From the NCBI GenBank assembly GCA_020718185.1, contig DYSP01000002.1, positions 44,061 through 108,060 of the forward strand: a stretch of 64,000 nt of DNA. The letters run 5' to 3'. Source of the DNA: Candidatus Odyssella sp. Lineage in GTDB: Bacteria; Pseudomonadota; Alphaproteobacteria; Paracaedibacterales; Paracaedibacteraceae. Below the pieces are notes generated by a model. The model had not been told where the DNA came from, ran no database searches, and saw nothing but the letters and a program-made list of their open reading frames with translations. The translations under genes were made by a program, and so were the position numbers. Shown piece by piece: positions 1-9,880 of the stretch (the stretch's first letter is position 1; the number at the start of each line of letters is the position of its first letter).

Positions 1-240
1 TTGAATAACTTTAAAAGACAAACAAAAAATTTAAAAAAATGAATAATAACAAAAAAAATTATAAGTGATGGTCAAATTAGAAAAATGAGTAATACCGGTT
101 TAGATCTGTACTCTTACTTCTGCAGTGGTTGCTTATAATAGAAAAAAGGAAAGATATTATGCGCAAGATCAAATTAGAGATTATTTATTCACAACCAAGT
201 TTATGTATATCCATTACAAAAAAGTAAAGTAATACAAATG

Positions 241-1113
241 TTACTTTCCTTGCTTTGATAAATAATCAAGTAACCCATTAATTTTTTTAGAGTTCCTCCT
301 TGACTTCGGATATATAAAATAAATAGATGTTTCAGGACCTTTAATATCCGGCAATACTTCTATAAGACCACTTTTTAAAACAACTGAATAGTCAGGGAAT
401 TCTACGATTCCCAACCCTTCTAACGCACCATTAAGCATTCCATGCAAAGAATCTATTTCAAAGTATGATTTTTTAGATGTCTCGCTTAAATTTAGCAGCC
501 AATTCGTGCTACCATAGGGTGAATAATAGTTTCCACGATAAGTAATAAGATGATGGTGATCTAAATCTTCTAAATTTTGAGGAATCCCAAATTTTTCCAG
601 ATATTCTGAACTTGCAAATAATCTTACCTGAACTGTAAATAAGTATTGTTGAATAAGATAGTGCTGCTGGGGAAGTGCTGTAAGAATCGCTACATCTCCT
701 TCTGTTAAATCAATTCCTTCACTTCGAAGAAGGGTTTTTAAAGTTATTTTGGGATGTAAGTCAAAAAACCCTTTTAACTTAGGAACAAGCCATTCAGAAC
801 CAACAAAAGGAGTTGTAATAACTTTAATTTCACCTTCTATTTCATCTTCTTTTTCATAAAACTGACGTTCAAAAGCATCATGTTCTTCTAAAAGTTTTTT
901 GGCATGAATATATAATTTTTCGCCTTGTTGTGTGAGGCGCATTCCGCCCGAAGTTCTATCAAAAAGCTTGGTTTTCATTCTGTCTTCAAGCATCAAAAGA
1001 GATCGACTTACTGCGGGTTGTACTGTATTTAGCTTTTCAGCAGCACGGGTCATATTTCCTTCCCGAGCTATTTCGTAAAACAGTCTTAGTTTTGATAAGT
1101 CAATAGGTCTCAT
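241..1113 (-). CDS. LysR-family transcriptional regulator
   Basis: N-terminal LysR wHTH (KLRLFYEIAREGNMTRAAEKLNTVQPAVSRSLLMLEDRMKTKLFDR) and LysR substrate-binding-like C-terminus; paralogous to the gene at 29.6 kb. Confidence 0.93.
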   Translation of the reverse strand: MRPIDLSKLRLFYEIAREGNMTRAAEKLNTVQPAVSRSLLMLEDRMKTKLFDRTSGGMRLTQQGEKLYIHAKKLLEEHDAFERQFYEKEDEIEGEIKVITTPFVGSEWLVPKLKGFFDLHPKITLKTLLRSEGIDLTEGDVAILTALPQQHYLIQQYLFTVQVRLFASSEYLEKFGIPQNLEDLDHHHLITYRGNYYSPYGSTNWLLNLSETSKKSYFEIDSLHGMLNGALEGLGIVEFPDYSVVLKSGLIEVLPDIKGPETSIYFIYPKSRRNSKKINGLLDYLSKQGK

Positions 1114-1272
1114 ACAAAGTCATCTTTAAAAAAATCTCTTGTAACATTTAGCATAAATTATACTCGTTAATATTTATTTTAAATTATAAAATTTTATAAT
1201 GAAACCTCTTGAGTCTTGGAGTAAAAAATTTTAATCTGTATCTAAAAATAAATATAAAGTTGGTAAGCCATT

Positions 1273-2376
1273 GTGCTTTTTGCTTCTCCTTACATAAACA
1301 CGGTAAAATTAATCACCGTCTACCTTACTGTTTTTGGGCTTGGTTTTTTTCTAACAGGCTGTTGTTCGACGCCTGTCAAAAGGATGGCTTCAAAAGAACT
1401 ATGCTCTGGCACCAAAAGACCTTATGAAATTAAAGGAACTCGCTATACGCCGCTAGATAATTATGATTATGACGAACATGGTACTGCCTCTTGGTATGGA
1501 CCAGGTTTTCATAAAAAACCAGGATCTTGTGGTACAAAGTTTGATATGCATAGCTATACGGCAGCCCATAAAACACTTCCTATTCCTTCTGTTGTGGAAG
1601 TCACAAATGTTGCTAATGGTAAAATTCTTCACTTAGTCATCAACGATCGCGGGCCTTTTGTGGATGACCGAATCATCGATTTATCTAAAAAAGCTGCCAT
1701 AGAACTTGGCACACATGGTAAAGGCCTAGAAACAGTGCGCGTCAAAGCATTACCAGAACAAAGTATAGCGCTTGCCAATTATCTTAAACAATATGGACGC
1801 TATGGAATGGATCCTTCGGGTCGTGGATGGGATGAGATTTATCGTACGGAAATTGCGGATAAATACGAACAATATCAAGATCAACACATCGCTGAAGAAC
1901 CAAAAGTTATCAATACTGTTTATTCTCCACGTAATGAAGCAAAATTCAGCGAAGCCGTTTATCAAACGAATATGGATGATGATGTAGAACAAACTTTAGC
2001 GACTTTATCGCCTCCACCTAAAATGCAGCCTGCTGTTTACACAAAAAAACAAAATGGTGACTTTGAAGCATTGCTTAATGAAATTGCTGTTGAAAAAGCA
2101 TATCCTTTGCAAAAAAAATCAACGTCACACACACTTCCCGCGCCTACAAACGCACATTATGTACAAGTGGGTAGCTATATTCAAAAACAAAATGCTGTCA
2201 AAACACAAGCAAAACTAAATCACCATGGTAAAAGCTTAGTTCACTTAGTCAAATCACAAGGACAACAGTTTTACACAGTTAAATTAGGCCCTTTTCCATC
2301 CAAACAACATGCTCAAAAAGTTATGCAAAAAGTAGAAACCAATGGCTATCACGGCCTCACTTTAACGGCTAAATAG
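1273..2376 (+). CDS. rlpA: RlpA-like septal ring lytic transglycosylase / SPOR-domain lipoprotein
   Basis: HGTASWYGPGFHKKPGSCGTKFD...TAAHKTLPIPSVVEVTN...VINDRGPFVDDRIIDLSKKAA motif of the RlpA DPBB domain; C-terminal SPOR-like repeat (HYVQVGSYIQKQNA...YTVKLGPF). Confidence 0.92.
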   Translation: MLFASPYINTVKLITVYLTVFGLGFFLTGCCSTPVKRMASKELCSGTKRPYEIKGTRYTPLDNYDYDEHGTASWYGPGFHKKPGSCGTKFDMHSYTAAHKTLPIPSVVEVTNVANGKILHLVINDRGPFVDDRIIDLSKKAAIELGTHGKGLETVRVKALPEQSIALANYLKQYGRYGMDPSGRGWDEIYRTEIADKYEQYQDQHIAEEPKVINTVYSPRNEAKFSEAVYQTNMDDDVEQTLATLSPPPKMQPAVYTKKQNGDFEALLNEIAVEKAYPLQKKSTSHTLPAPTNAHYVQVGSYIQKQNAVKTQAKLNHHGKSLVHLVKSQGQQFYTVKLGPFPSKQHAQKVMQKVETNGYHGLTLTAK

Positions 2377-2547
2377 GATATATACTTATCATGACTGAAA
2401 ATGCAAATTTCTATCAACCAATCTTTGGGCTCTTTTTCTCACTTGACCTCCGCAGGGAGAGCCTACTCACATTGTCGACCAAGCAAGAAAATTGCCTCAA
2501 ATCTCAATACTATAAATCCACATTTCCAATCACGAAGAGTATATAAA

Positions 2548-2946
2548 ATGAACACAACTTTTTTTACATACTTAATTTCGATAGCCATGACAACATCCAT
2601 TGCTCATTCTTCGTCTGATCATGGCTCTGTAACACCTTTAAAAGTTTATTCCCCTCAAGAATATCATTTTACTTCTAAAGATAAAGAACCTGCTAATCCA
2701 AAAGCAACCAACTCTGACTTTATCAAGAAAGATAATTCCTCCAAAAGAGAAGATTCACACAAAGAAGATCCACCTTCGATAAAGCAGATAACAAAAACTG
2801 CACTTGACACAATTATGCCCACGCCAAAAATGCAACGTGAACAAACTGAAATCGTCAAAAATCATCATCCCTTTTCACAGATAAATCCACATGCAAAGAG
2901 CCATCCCTTATCATCAACACCCCCGCACACAACAGGAATAAAATAA
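2548..2946 (+). CDS. Hypothetical secreted Ser/Lys/Pro-rich protein (start at internal ATG of the 2401 ORF)
   Basis: In-frame ATG followed by signal-peptide-like MNTTFFTYLISIAMTTSIAHS; stop abuts the ATG of the downstream carboxypeptidase. Confidence 0.5.
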   Translation: MNTTFFTYLISIAMTTSIAHSSSDHGSVTPLKVYSPQEYHFTSKDKEPANPKATNSDFIKKDNSSKREDSHKEDPPSIKQITKTALDTIMPTPKMQREQTEIVKNHHPFSQINPHAKSHPLSSTPPHTTGIK

Positions 2947-4274
2947 TGAAACGGTCTTTTTTTCTTTCTTTTTTATCATTAATTTTCATTACCACAAGCT
3001 GCTTGGCAGCGCCTAAGCATTCTAAAAAAAAGCATTCTCATCAAACAAAAATAACTAAAAAAATAACAACAGTAAAAAAAGCAAAAACAGCTAAAACGGT
3101 AAAAGCTGTTATACCGGATATTCCAGCAACGCCCGCAATTACTCTGGCAACAAATAATCCTAATCTTCCCCCAATCATCGCGGCTGCCGTAAAAATGGAT
3201 ACAGCAGCACAGCAAGCAATTATTATTGATCATGATACAGGACGAGTGATTTTAGAAAAAAATGCAGATGAGCGAGTTTATCCATCTTCAATGACAAAAA
3301 TCATGACCGCTTATATGATTTTTGAGCGATTAAAAAAGGGCACAATCCAGCTTGACACCCCCATCACTATCAGTGAAAGGGCATGGAAAATGGGTGGTTC
3401 AAAGATGTTTATTTCTCTTAATAGTCAGGTAAGTGTTGAAGACCTTTTAAAAGGCGTCATTATTCAATCAGGCAATGATGCATGTGTAGCCATTGCTGAA
3501 GGCGTTTCAGGCAGTGAAGAGGTTTTTGCCGCCGAAATGACTGAACGCGCACACGCACTTGGCGCTAAAAACACAACTTTCAAAAATGCCAGTGGCTGGC
3601 CTGACCCTGAACATTTAACTACGGTTCGTGACTTAATGCTCATTGCGCAACATGTCATCAATGATTATCCACAATACTATCCTATATTTAGTGAAAAAGA
3701 ATTTAGCTATAACAATATTAATCAGCCAAATCGTAATCCCTTGCTTTATAATAATAGCGGATGTGATGGGTTAAAAACAGGGTTCACTGACATTGGTCAA
3801 TATGGGCTTGTGGCGTCTGCAAAACAAATAAATCTTGATGGGTCAGAAAAACGGTTTGATCTTGTCATCAATGGCCTACCTTCTATGAAAGCACGCGCCC
3901 AAGAAGCAACAAAATTAATGACCTGGGCAATGAAAAACTTTACAACTGTTACAGCAATTAAAGGTGGACAAATTCTCGCAACAGCTCCTGTATGGCTAGG
4001 AGCACAAGACACAGTTGCCTTAACCGTCGCAAAAGATTATCGCATAACTGTACCGGAACTTGGAGTGAAAGATATCCAAGTACAGACTGTATATGATACA
4101 CCGTTGAATGCCCCATTACCAGCTGGTCATGTCGTTGGAAAAGCTGTTATTACAGCGCCCACTTTTGAAACTCCACTTGAAGTTCCTCTTATTACAGCTG
4201 TTGAAGTTAAAAAAGCTGGTTTCTTTAAAAAAATTAAAGCATCTATCAGCTATTTGATTTGGGGGCAATCTTAA
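2946..4274 (+). CDS. D-alanyl-D-alanine carboxypeptidase (S11 family)
   Basis: SxxK motif YPSSMTKIMTAY, SGNDACVAIAE (SxN), KTGFTD (KTG); signal peptide then Lys/Thr-rich linker. Confidence 0.95.
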   Translation: MKRSFFLSFLSLIFITTSCLAAPKHSKKKHSHQTKITKKITTVKKAKTAKTVKAVIPDIPATPAITLATNNPNLPPIIAAAVKMDTAAQQAIIIDHDTGRVILEKNADERVYPSSMTKIMTAYMIFERLKKGTIQLDTPITISERAWKMGGSKMFISLNSQVSVEDLLKGVIIQSGNDACVAIAEGVSGSEEVFAAEMTERAHALGAKNTTFKNASGWPDPEHLTTVRDLMLIAQHVINDYPQYYPIFSEKEFSYNNINQPNRNPLLYNNSGCDGLKTGFTDIGQYGLVASAKQINLDGSEKRFDLVINGLPSMKARAQEATKLMTWAMKNFTTVTAIKGGQILATAPVWLGAQDTVALTVAKDYRITVPELGVKDIQVQTVYDTPLNAPLPAGHVVGKAVITAPTFETPLEVPLITAVEVKKAGFFKKIKASISYLIWGQS

Positions 4275-4900
4275 TGCGCGGAAAATTCATTACCTTTGAA
4301 GGTGGCGAAGGAACCGGCAAATCTACCCAAGCTCATCTCCTTGCCGATGCTTTGCGCAATCAAGGCATAAATGTGACGATCACCCGCGAACCTGGAGGAA
4401 CAGAAGGTGCAGAATTAGTTCGCGCACTTCTTGTTTCTGGCGCAATTAGTCGATGGTCTCCGCTTAGTGAAGTTTTACTTTTAAATGCTGCACGTCTCGA
4501 TCACTTAACAAAAGTAATTTTACCTGCACTTGAAACAGGAAATTGGGTTATCTGTGACCGTTTTACTGATTCAACTATCGCTTATCAAGGATATGGACAT
4601 GGCGTTGATTTAGCGTTTATTCAAAATTTGCATCAACAACTTTTTTCTACCAACACACCTGATCTGACATTTGTTTTTGATCTTGACCCTAGTGTTGGCA
4701 TTCAACGCTCTCTTCAAAGACATACAAGTGAAACTCGATTTGAAAATATGCAATTGGAATTTCACAATCGAATGCGTCAAGGTTATTTGGACATTGCCCA
4801 TCAAGATGTGTCTCGTTGTATTTTGATTAATGCAGCTGATACTGTCGATAACGTTCACAAAACTATTTTGAACGGCATTGAACGATTGCAATTAAGTTAA
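4274..4900 (+). CDS. tmk: Thymidylate kinase
   Basis: P-loop FEGGEGTGKSTQ, REPGGTEGAE, DRFTDSTIAYQGYG; ATG overlaps the dacA-like stop (TAATG), so it starts later than the ORF-track start. Confidence 0.96.
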   Translation: MRGKFITFEGGEGTGKSTQAHLLADALRNQGINVTITREPGGTEGAELVRALLVSGAISRWSPLSEVLLLNAARLDHLTKVILPALETGNWVICDRFTDSTIAYQGYGHGVDLAFIQNLHQQLFSTNTPDLTFVFDLDPSVGIQRSLQRHTSETRFENMQLEFHNRMRQGYLDIAHQDVSRCILINAADTVDNVHKTILNGIERLQLS

Positions 4901-5018
4901 TATCCTCATTATGTACAGCTTTATAATATGGATATTTTCGAATCTAATTAACCATTTCTTTTCACAAAAAAAAACCGCACAATAAGATGATGTTTCCCTC
5001 TTTCTACAAGCAGTTTGA

Positions 5019-5726
5019 ATGATGCAGGATATTGTTGATCTTATTGATTTTTATGCCACTCCTCTTGGAAAAACGACTGCAGCAACTATTCGTGGGCTTC
5101 TTAACCAACTTTGGCCGAACATAAATATTAATACACTTATGACGATGGGATATCCCATTCCTTTTATGCCTGAAACGAACAACATTCACCGAACCATTGT
5201 TTTTATGCCTGCAGCACAAGGCATTATTCATTGGCCTGATGAAGCCAAAAATCAATGTTGCTTGATTAATGAAGATGCTCTTCCCTTGCCTAATGAATCA
5301 GTTGATCGCATTCTTATTATTCACTCATTAGAACATGCAGAACACATCCGCCCTTATTTAAGAGAACTATGGCGCATCTTAGCAAGTAATGGGCGTTTGA
5401 TTGTAATTGTTCCTAATCGACGGGGACTTTGGGCGCAAATGGATGAAACTCCTTTTGGCCATGGAAATCCATATACGATGACGCAGTTATCACGAATACT
5501 AAAAGAAAATCAATTTACACCACTTAGATCTTTGAGAGGGCTTTATAATATTCCCAGTCATTCTCGTATTTTAAAAAATATTTCTAAAGTGCTAGAAAAA
5601 ATTGGCCCTTTATGTTTGGCTAAATTTTCAGGGCTCGTGTGTATTGAGGCCAGCAAACAAGTTTATTGTGGTTATCACGTAAAAAAACCACCTCGTATTT
5701 TAATTCGTTCTGCAATTGTGCATTAA
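5019..5726 (+). CDS. SAM-dependent methyltransferase (type 11-like)
   Basis: LPLPNESVDRILIIHSLEHAEHIRPYLRELWRILASNGRLIVIVPNRRGLWA pattern. Confidence 0.85.
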   Translation: MMQDIVDLIDFYATPLGKTTAATIRGLLNQLWPNININTLMTMGYPIPFMPETNNIHRTIVFMPAAQGIIHWPDEAKNQCCLINEDALPLPNESVDRILIIHSLEHAEHIRPYLRELWRILASNGRLIVIVPNRRGLWAQMDETPFGHGNPYTMTQLSRILKENQFTPLRSLRGLYNIPSHSRILKNISKVLEKIGPLCLAKFSGLVCIEASKQVYCGYHVKKPPRILIRSAIVH

Positions 5727-5791
5727 AGGCATCAAAAAAGGGGGAAAAGAACTCCCCTCTCACATAAGCTGCACTTATATAAATATAAAAT

Positions 5792-6589
5792 TTACTTATT
5801 ATCTGTTAAGCGAAAAGGCCCTAAGAAAATATCATTATTTTTGATATATAATTTCAGCGGTAAGTTACCTTGATCATCTTTTAATAATTGGCTCCCAAAA
5901 GTTAAAATCTGAGCCTTGTTTTTATCCAAATATCCAGATTGAACCAATATATCACTAAACTGTTCCACACCCTTAATTTTAATATTTAATTCTCCGTTGT
6001 GTGGCCTGTGAACAGTTACACTGCCTTTTACTTCAAAGCCTAGAGCTTCAGCTTGATTCACTTTCATTTGCGGAACACTTAAATCAATGGCTAGCACATG
6101 GTCGGCTTCATTATAAGTCCCACCGGCAAGAATATTATCAGCTGTAAGGGCGACTAAAGGTGCTGATGCACTTACTTGACGTACAACAATCGGATTAAAT
6201 GTAAAGACATTCCCAATAGGTGTAGACGTTCGCTCAACTGAACTTGTAAGAGCCGAGGCCGTCACAATAGGACTTACAATTTCTTCAGCCGTTAACTGAA
6301 CTCGATTAAAATCAAACAATCCCTTGCGCAAGTTTATCGTTTTAATAGTTACGGCCTCACTATTTTCTGTAGAAACAAGGTTTAAAATATCAACTGAAGC
6401 ACCATTAAAAGAAAAGAAATTTAACTTTGAATCAAATGTATTCTGTCTTTTTCCCGTTGAACGCAACCAATTTGTTGAAAATTTTAACACCAAGTAGTGC
6501 TGTACAATATCAATACCAACTGCTATCAAAGAAACAAAAATGAGGCTTACAGCAAATTTACGAGCAAGATTTTTTCTTGGTTTTATCAT
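5792..6589 (-). CDS. DUF2125-like membrane-anchored protein
   Basis: N-terminal TM segment and DUF2125-like architecture by recollection; likely start at internal M (MIKPRKNLARK) overlapping the plsC 3' end. Confidence 0.6.
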   Translation of the reverse strand: MIKPRKNLARKFAVSLIFVSLIAVGIDIVQHYLVLKFSTNWLRSTGKRQNTFDSKLNFFSFNGASVDILNLVSTENSEAVTIKTINLRKGLFDFNRVQLTAEEIVSPIVTASALTSSVERTSTPIGNVFTFNPIVVRQVSASAPLVALTADNILAGGTYNEADHVLAIDLSVPQMKVNQAEALGFEVKGSVTVHRPHNGELNIKIKGVEQFSDILVQSGYLDKNKAQILTFGSQLLKDDQGNLPLKLYIKNNDIFLGPFRLTDNK

Positions 6590-7304
6590 AAGAACGTACC
6601 TCTTCATACAATTGATTTGAGCGATTTTCAATAACAGTTTGGAGTGTTTTCATAAATTCTTCCCGTGATAAGCCTGGTTGGATTGGGGGAAGAATCGACA
6701 TGGTAATCACACCTTGTTTTTTTATCATACTACGTCGCGGCCAAAAAGCACCTGAATTGAGAGCAATGGGTACAACTGGTACGCCCAATCCTTCTTGAAG
6801 AGAAAAGACTCCAGGACGATAACGCCCTGATTTTCCCACTTCCGATCGCGTACCTTCAGGATAAATAAGAATACAACGTTCGCCCTGCATATGAAATTTA
6901 GCAGCTTCAATCATCGGGATGATTGCATCTTTACCTAACTTTCGATCAACAGCAATCACCTTTTGACGTGCAAAATATAAATTAAATAGTGGAACATACT
7001 TTAGTTCTTTCTTCATAATAAAAACAGGCGATGGCAAAAGATAACACATCGCTACTGTTTCCCAGGCAGATTGATGCTTAGAAGCAATAATATATGGTTT
7101 TTCAGGAAGATTATGTGCGCCTTCTATTTTATAGTCTAACCCTAAAATCCAGCGTGCGCCGAAAAGTGTTAAGTACCCCCATAATCGTGAAGGGATAAAA
7201 GACCATGAAATTGGCCCCAATAAAAATGGCAAGCAAAAAACACTAACAAGTGCGCAAACAATATAAAAATATATATCAAAAATAAATGATCGAATATAAA
7301 GCAT
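6558..7304 (-). CDS. plsC: 1-acyl-sn-glycerol-3-phosphate acyltransferase
   Basis: SKHQSAWET (NHQSxxD-like) and YPEGTRS acyltransferase motifs. Confidence 0.92.
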   Translation of the reverse strand: MLYIRSFIFDIYFYIVCALVSVFCLPFLLGPISWSFIPSRLWGYLTLFGARWILGLDYKIEGAHNLPEKPYIIASKHQSAWETVAMCYLLPSPVFIMKKELKYVPLFNLYFARQKVIAVDRKLGKDAIIPMIEAAKFHMQGERCILIYPEGTRSEVGKSGRYRPGVFSLQEGLGVPVVPIALNSGAFWPRRSMIKKQGVITMSILPPIQPGLSREEFMKTLQTVIENRSNQLYEEVRSYDKTKKKSCS

Positions 7305-7322
7305 TCTTTTTCTTTCTAAAAT

Positions 7323-8114
7323 TTATTCTTCTAACGGCGTATAAAGGTTTTCTTGGCGTTGAATTCTAAGCCCGAGTAGAATAGAAAGATATTTAGAATA
7401 CTCTAGACTTACTTTGTAGACAATGCGCCAATCTTTATACCAATGACGATGATTAAATTTTGTTAATTCAACAGGATGAATAATTATTTTAACATTCGAC
7501 AAATATTTTTCACATTCAATAAGGCTGCGCGGTATATGCATGGGCGAGGTCACCAGACGAATTGAATGGATTTGATTTGACATTGCCCATTGTGCTGTTT
7601 CAATAGCATTGCCAATAGTAGTTTTTGCTTGATGCCCAATATAAACTTTCGCTAATAGCTGATTAATTTGCTCTTCACTAAGAAAAATATCACAATCCTT
7701 ACAGCTCTTTACAAATACTTTTAAGGGATTCCATCCTTTTACACCGGGAATATTAAAACGATCTAGCATATTCTTTTTTTGAGAAAGTGTACATTCTTTA
7801 CCTATCCATGTATCATTTGAGGCAGAAATTAATTCTATTTGATCACTTTTATCATGTGAATCTCTTGTCTCACCATCCCTATAAACACCAGAAATAAACA
7901 ATCGATCACTCAGGCCATGTGCTAATAACTCTAGCCCCGTCGCAACTCGACAACCACCCCCCGTCCACACCACAATAGCATCTGTTTTTTCTTGGGCGTT
8001 ATCAGACGAATGAGTGGGGAGAGTATAAATGAAATAAAAAAAACCACCGAGCCACAAAAGAGCAACCGTCAAAAAAATAAATAAAAAAACTTTTAAAGTC
8101 GTCATGTTAGTCAA
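7323..8114 (-). CDS. YdcF/SanA/ElyC family protein (DUF218) with internal Cys-containing insertion
   Basis: DAIVVWTGGGCRVATGLELLAHGLSDRLFISGV ... TIGNAIETAQWAMSNQIHSIRLVTSPMHIPRSLIECEK. Confidence 0.85.
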   Translation of the reverse strand: MTNMTTLKVFLFIFLTVALLWLGGFFYFIYTLPTHSSDNAQEKTDAIVVWTGGGCRVATGLELLAHGLSDRLFISGVYRDGETRDSHDKSDQIELISASNDTWIGKECTLSQKKNMLDRFNIPGVKGWNPLKVFVKSCKDCDIFLSEEQINQLLAKVYIGHQAKTTIGNAIETAQWAMSNQIHSIRLVTSPMHIPRSLIECEKYLSNVKIIIHPVELTKFNHRHWYKDWRIVYKVSLEYSKYLSILLGLRIQRQENLYTPLEE

Positions 8115-8991
8115 GTTTGAACAATGTTTTTAAAACAGCAAATCTTGCCACTAAAATGCTAAGACCAATAATAATAAAAGGAATGAGAAATAATAGCCCC
8201 ACAAGAGACAAGTCAGTTGTAGGACGCAGCATTTCTGGCACACCAAAATTTGATGTTAAATAATTAAGACAAAACATCATTGGAAATGCAACTGCACATC
8301 CTATCAATGCCCCTTTTGAAGTTAGCTTTAACGCATGCGATTGAAATTTACGTGCAATATAACTGTTTTGCGCGCCCATTAACCTTAAAACAGCAATATT
8401 TTGATGATGAGAAGCAAGACCGGCTTTTGTGACCAACATAACAGTAATCGCTACAGTCATGGCAATAATAATGGCAAAAAGATAAGCAACAATTTGTAGC
8501 GAAGTTCGCAAAACTGATAAAGTTTCCAACCATCGGCCATGCGACTCCACCCGCACACCTGCAGCATAAAGCCGTAATTTATTAATCAGCTCTGGCACTT
8601 CTAGTTGGCTTTTTGGATCAACATCAACATCAATTAATGCAGGAAGAGGAACTTCTGTTAGCATGTCTGTTCGCCCTACCCATGGCTCAAGAAGAGTCAA
8701 CAATTGATCATGCTTCACGGCTTCAACCTGCGTAATGCCAGGCATTGACTTTAAAAAACCAACGATGTTAGGAATCATGCGATCGCGGTCAAGTTCATGC
8801 TGTAAAGGAACTTCAATTGTCAGTTTATGACTAATTCCGACATGCCAATTTTTTAATGAGGAGCTAACTGAAAAGGCACCGGCCAATACCAAGCTAAGCA
8901 AAAAGACCAATAACGCCATGATCCAAGGCACAAAACGAGTAACAGCGTCACGGTTAATAGGGATTTCATCAATATTGTTTTTGGCTAGCAT
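8107..8991 (-). CDS. ftsX: Cell division protein FtsX
   Basis: FtsX-like permease topology, position beside ftsE with overlapping coding ends. Confidence 0.9.
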   Translation of the reverse strand: MLAKNNIDEIPINRDAVTRFVPWIMALLVFLLSLVLAGAFSVSSSLKNWHVGISHKLTIEVPLQHELDRDRMIPNIVGFLKSMPGITQVEAVKHDQLLTLLEPWVGRTDMLTEVPLPALIDVDVDPKSQLEVPELINKLRLYAAGVRVESHGRWLETLSVLRTSLQIVAYLFAIIIAMTVAITVMLVTKAGLASHHQNIAVLRLMGAQNSYIARKFQSHALKLTSKGALIGCAVAFPMMFCLNYLTSNFGVPEMLRPTTDLSLVGLLFLIPFIIIGLSILVARFAVLKTLFKLD

Positions 8992-9703
8992 TACTGTAAA
9001 CCTTTAAAGCCTCACGACCTCTGCTAATCAATCGACCTTGATATAATTCTAATTCAGGATAGGAAAACTCAGAAATTAAATTCTTGTTATGGGTCGCCAC
9101 AACAACAGTTGTTCCAATTTTATTTAATTCTTCAAATAACCTTAATAACCGATATCCAGATTCATAATCTAAGTTACCCGTCGGTTCATCTGCTAATAAA
9201 ATAAGGGGTCTACCAATGACAGCACGCGCCACAGCCACACGTTGTTTTTGACCATCAGAAAGAATAGCAGGATAGTCCATTAAGTGCTGACCTAAGCCTA
9301 CCCATTCTAATAATTCTTTGGCATACACACGCGAAGACTTTACATCAGCCCCTGTAATTTTAAGAGCGAGGGCAACGTTATCCAAAACAGTTAAATGAGA
9401 AAGCAATCGACAATCTTGGAAAACAATTCCAATCCTTTGACGAAATTGAGGTAGTTCTGCACGACTGAGTTTTGCAACATCTTTTCCAAAAACACGAACT
9501 GTGCCTTCAGTAGATTGTGCTTCCCGATACATCAGCTTTAGCAAAGACGTTTTTCCCGCCCCACTTATGCCCGTAATAAATGTAAAAGAACCGACATAGA
9601 AAGAGTGACTGAGCCCATGCAAAACTGGTTGGCCGCCAGGATACATTAATCCAACCTGGTCAAACCGAACCAACTCAACAGATTGACGACGTGTCGTGGT
9701 CAA
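8969..9703 (-). CDS. ftsE: Cell division ATP-binding protein FtsE
   Basis: Walker A GISGAGKTS, signature LSDGQKQRVAVARA, Walker B LLADEPTGNLD. Confidence 0.95.
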   Translation of the reverse strand: MTTTRRQSVELVRFDQVGLMYPGGQPVLHGLSHSFYVGSFTFITGISGAGKTSLLKLMYREAQSTEGTVRVFGKDVAKLSRAELPQFRQRIGIVFQDCRLLSHLTVLDNVALALKITGADVKSSRVYAKELLEWVGLGQHLMDYPAILSDGQKQRVAVARAVIGRPLILLADEPTGNLDYESGYRLLRLFEELNKIGTTVVVATHNKNLISEFSYPELELYQGRLISRGREALKVYSNASQKQY

Positions 9704-9880
9704 TCCTCCCCCCTATTTGTTAACTAATTTTTTACCATATTGGCCTTTTTTTCATTTAAGATCCAGTATTTATTTTATCTAATATCAGAAACCCTTTTAA
9801 TATCCTTTTATACACCAAATATTTATTTTTTTTTAGGATTTTACTCCTTAAACTGAAATTATAAATTTATTTGAAGTATT

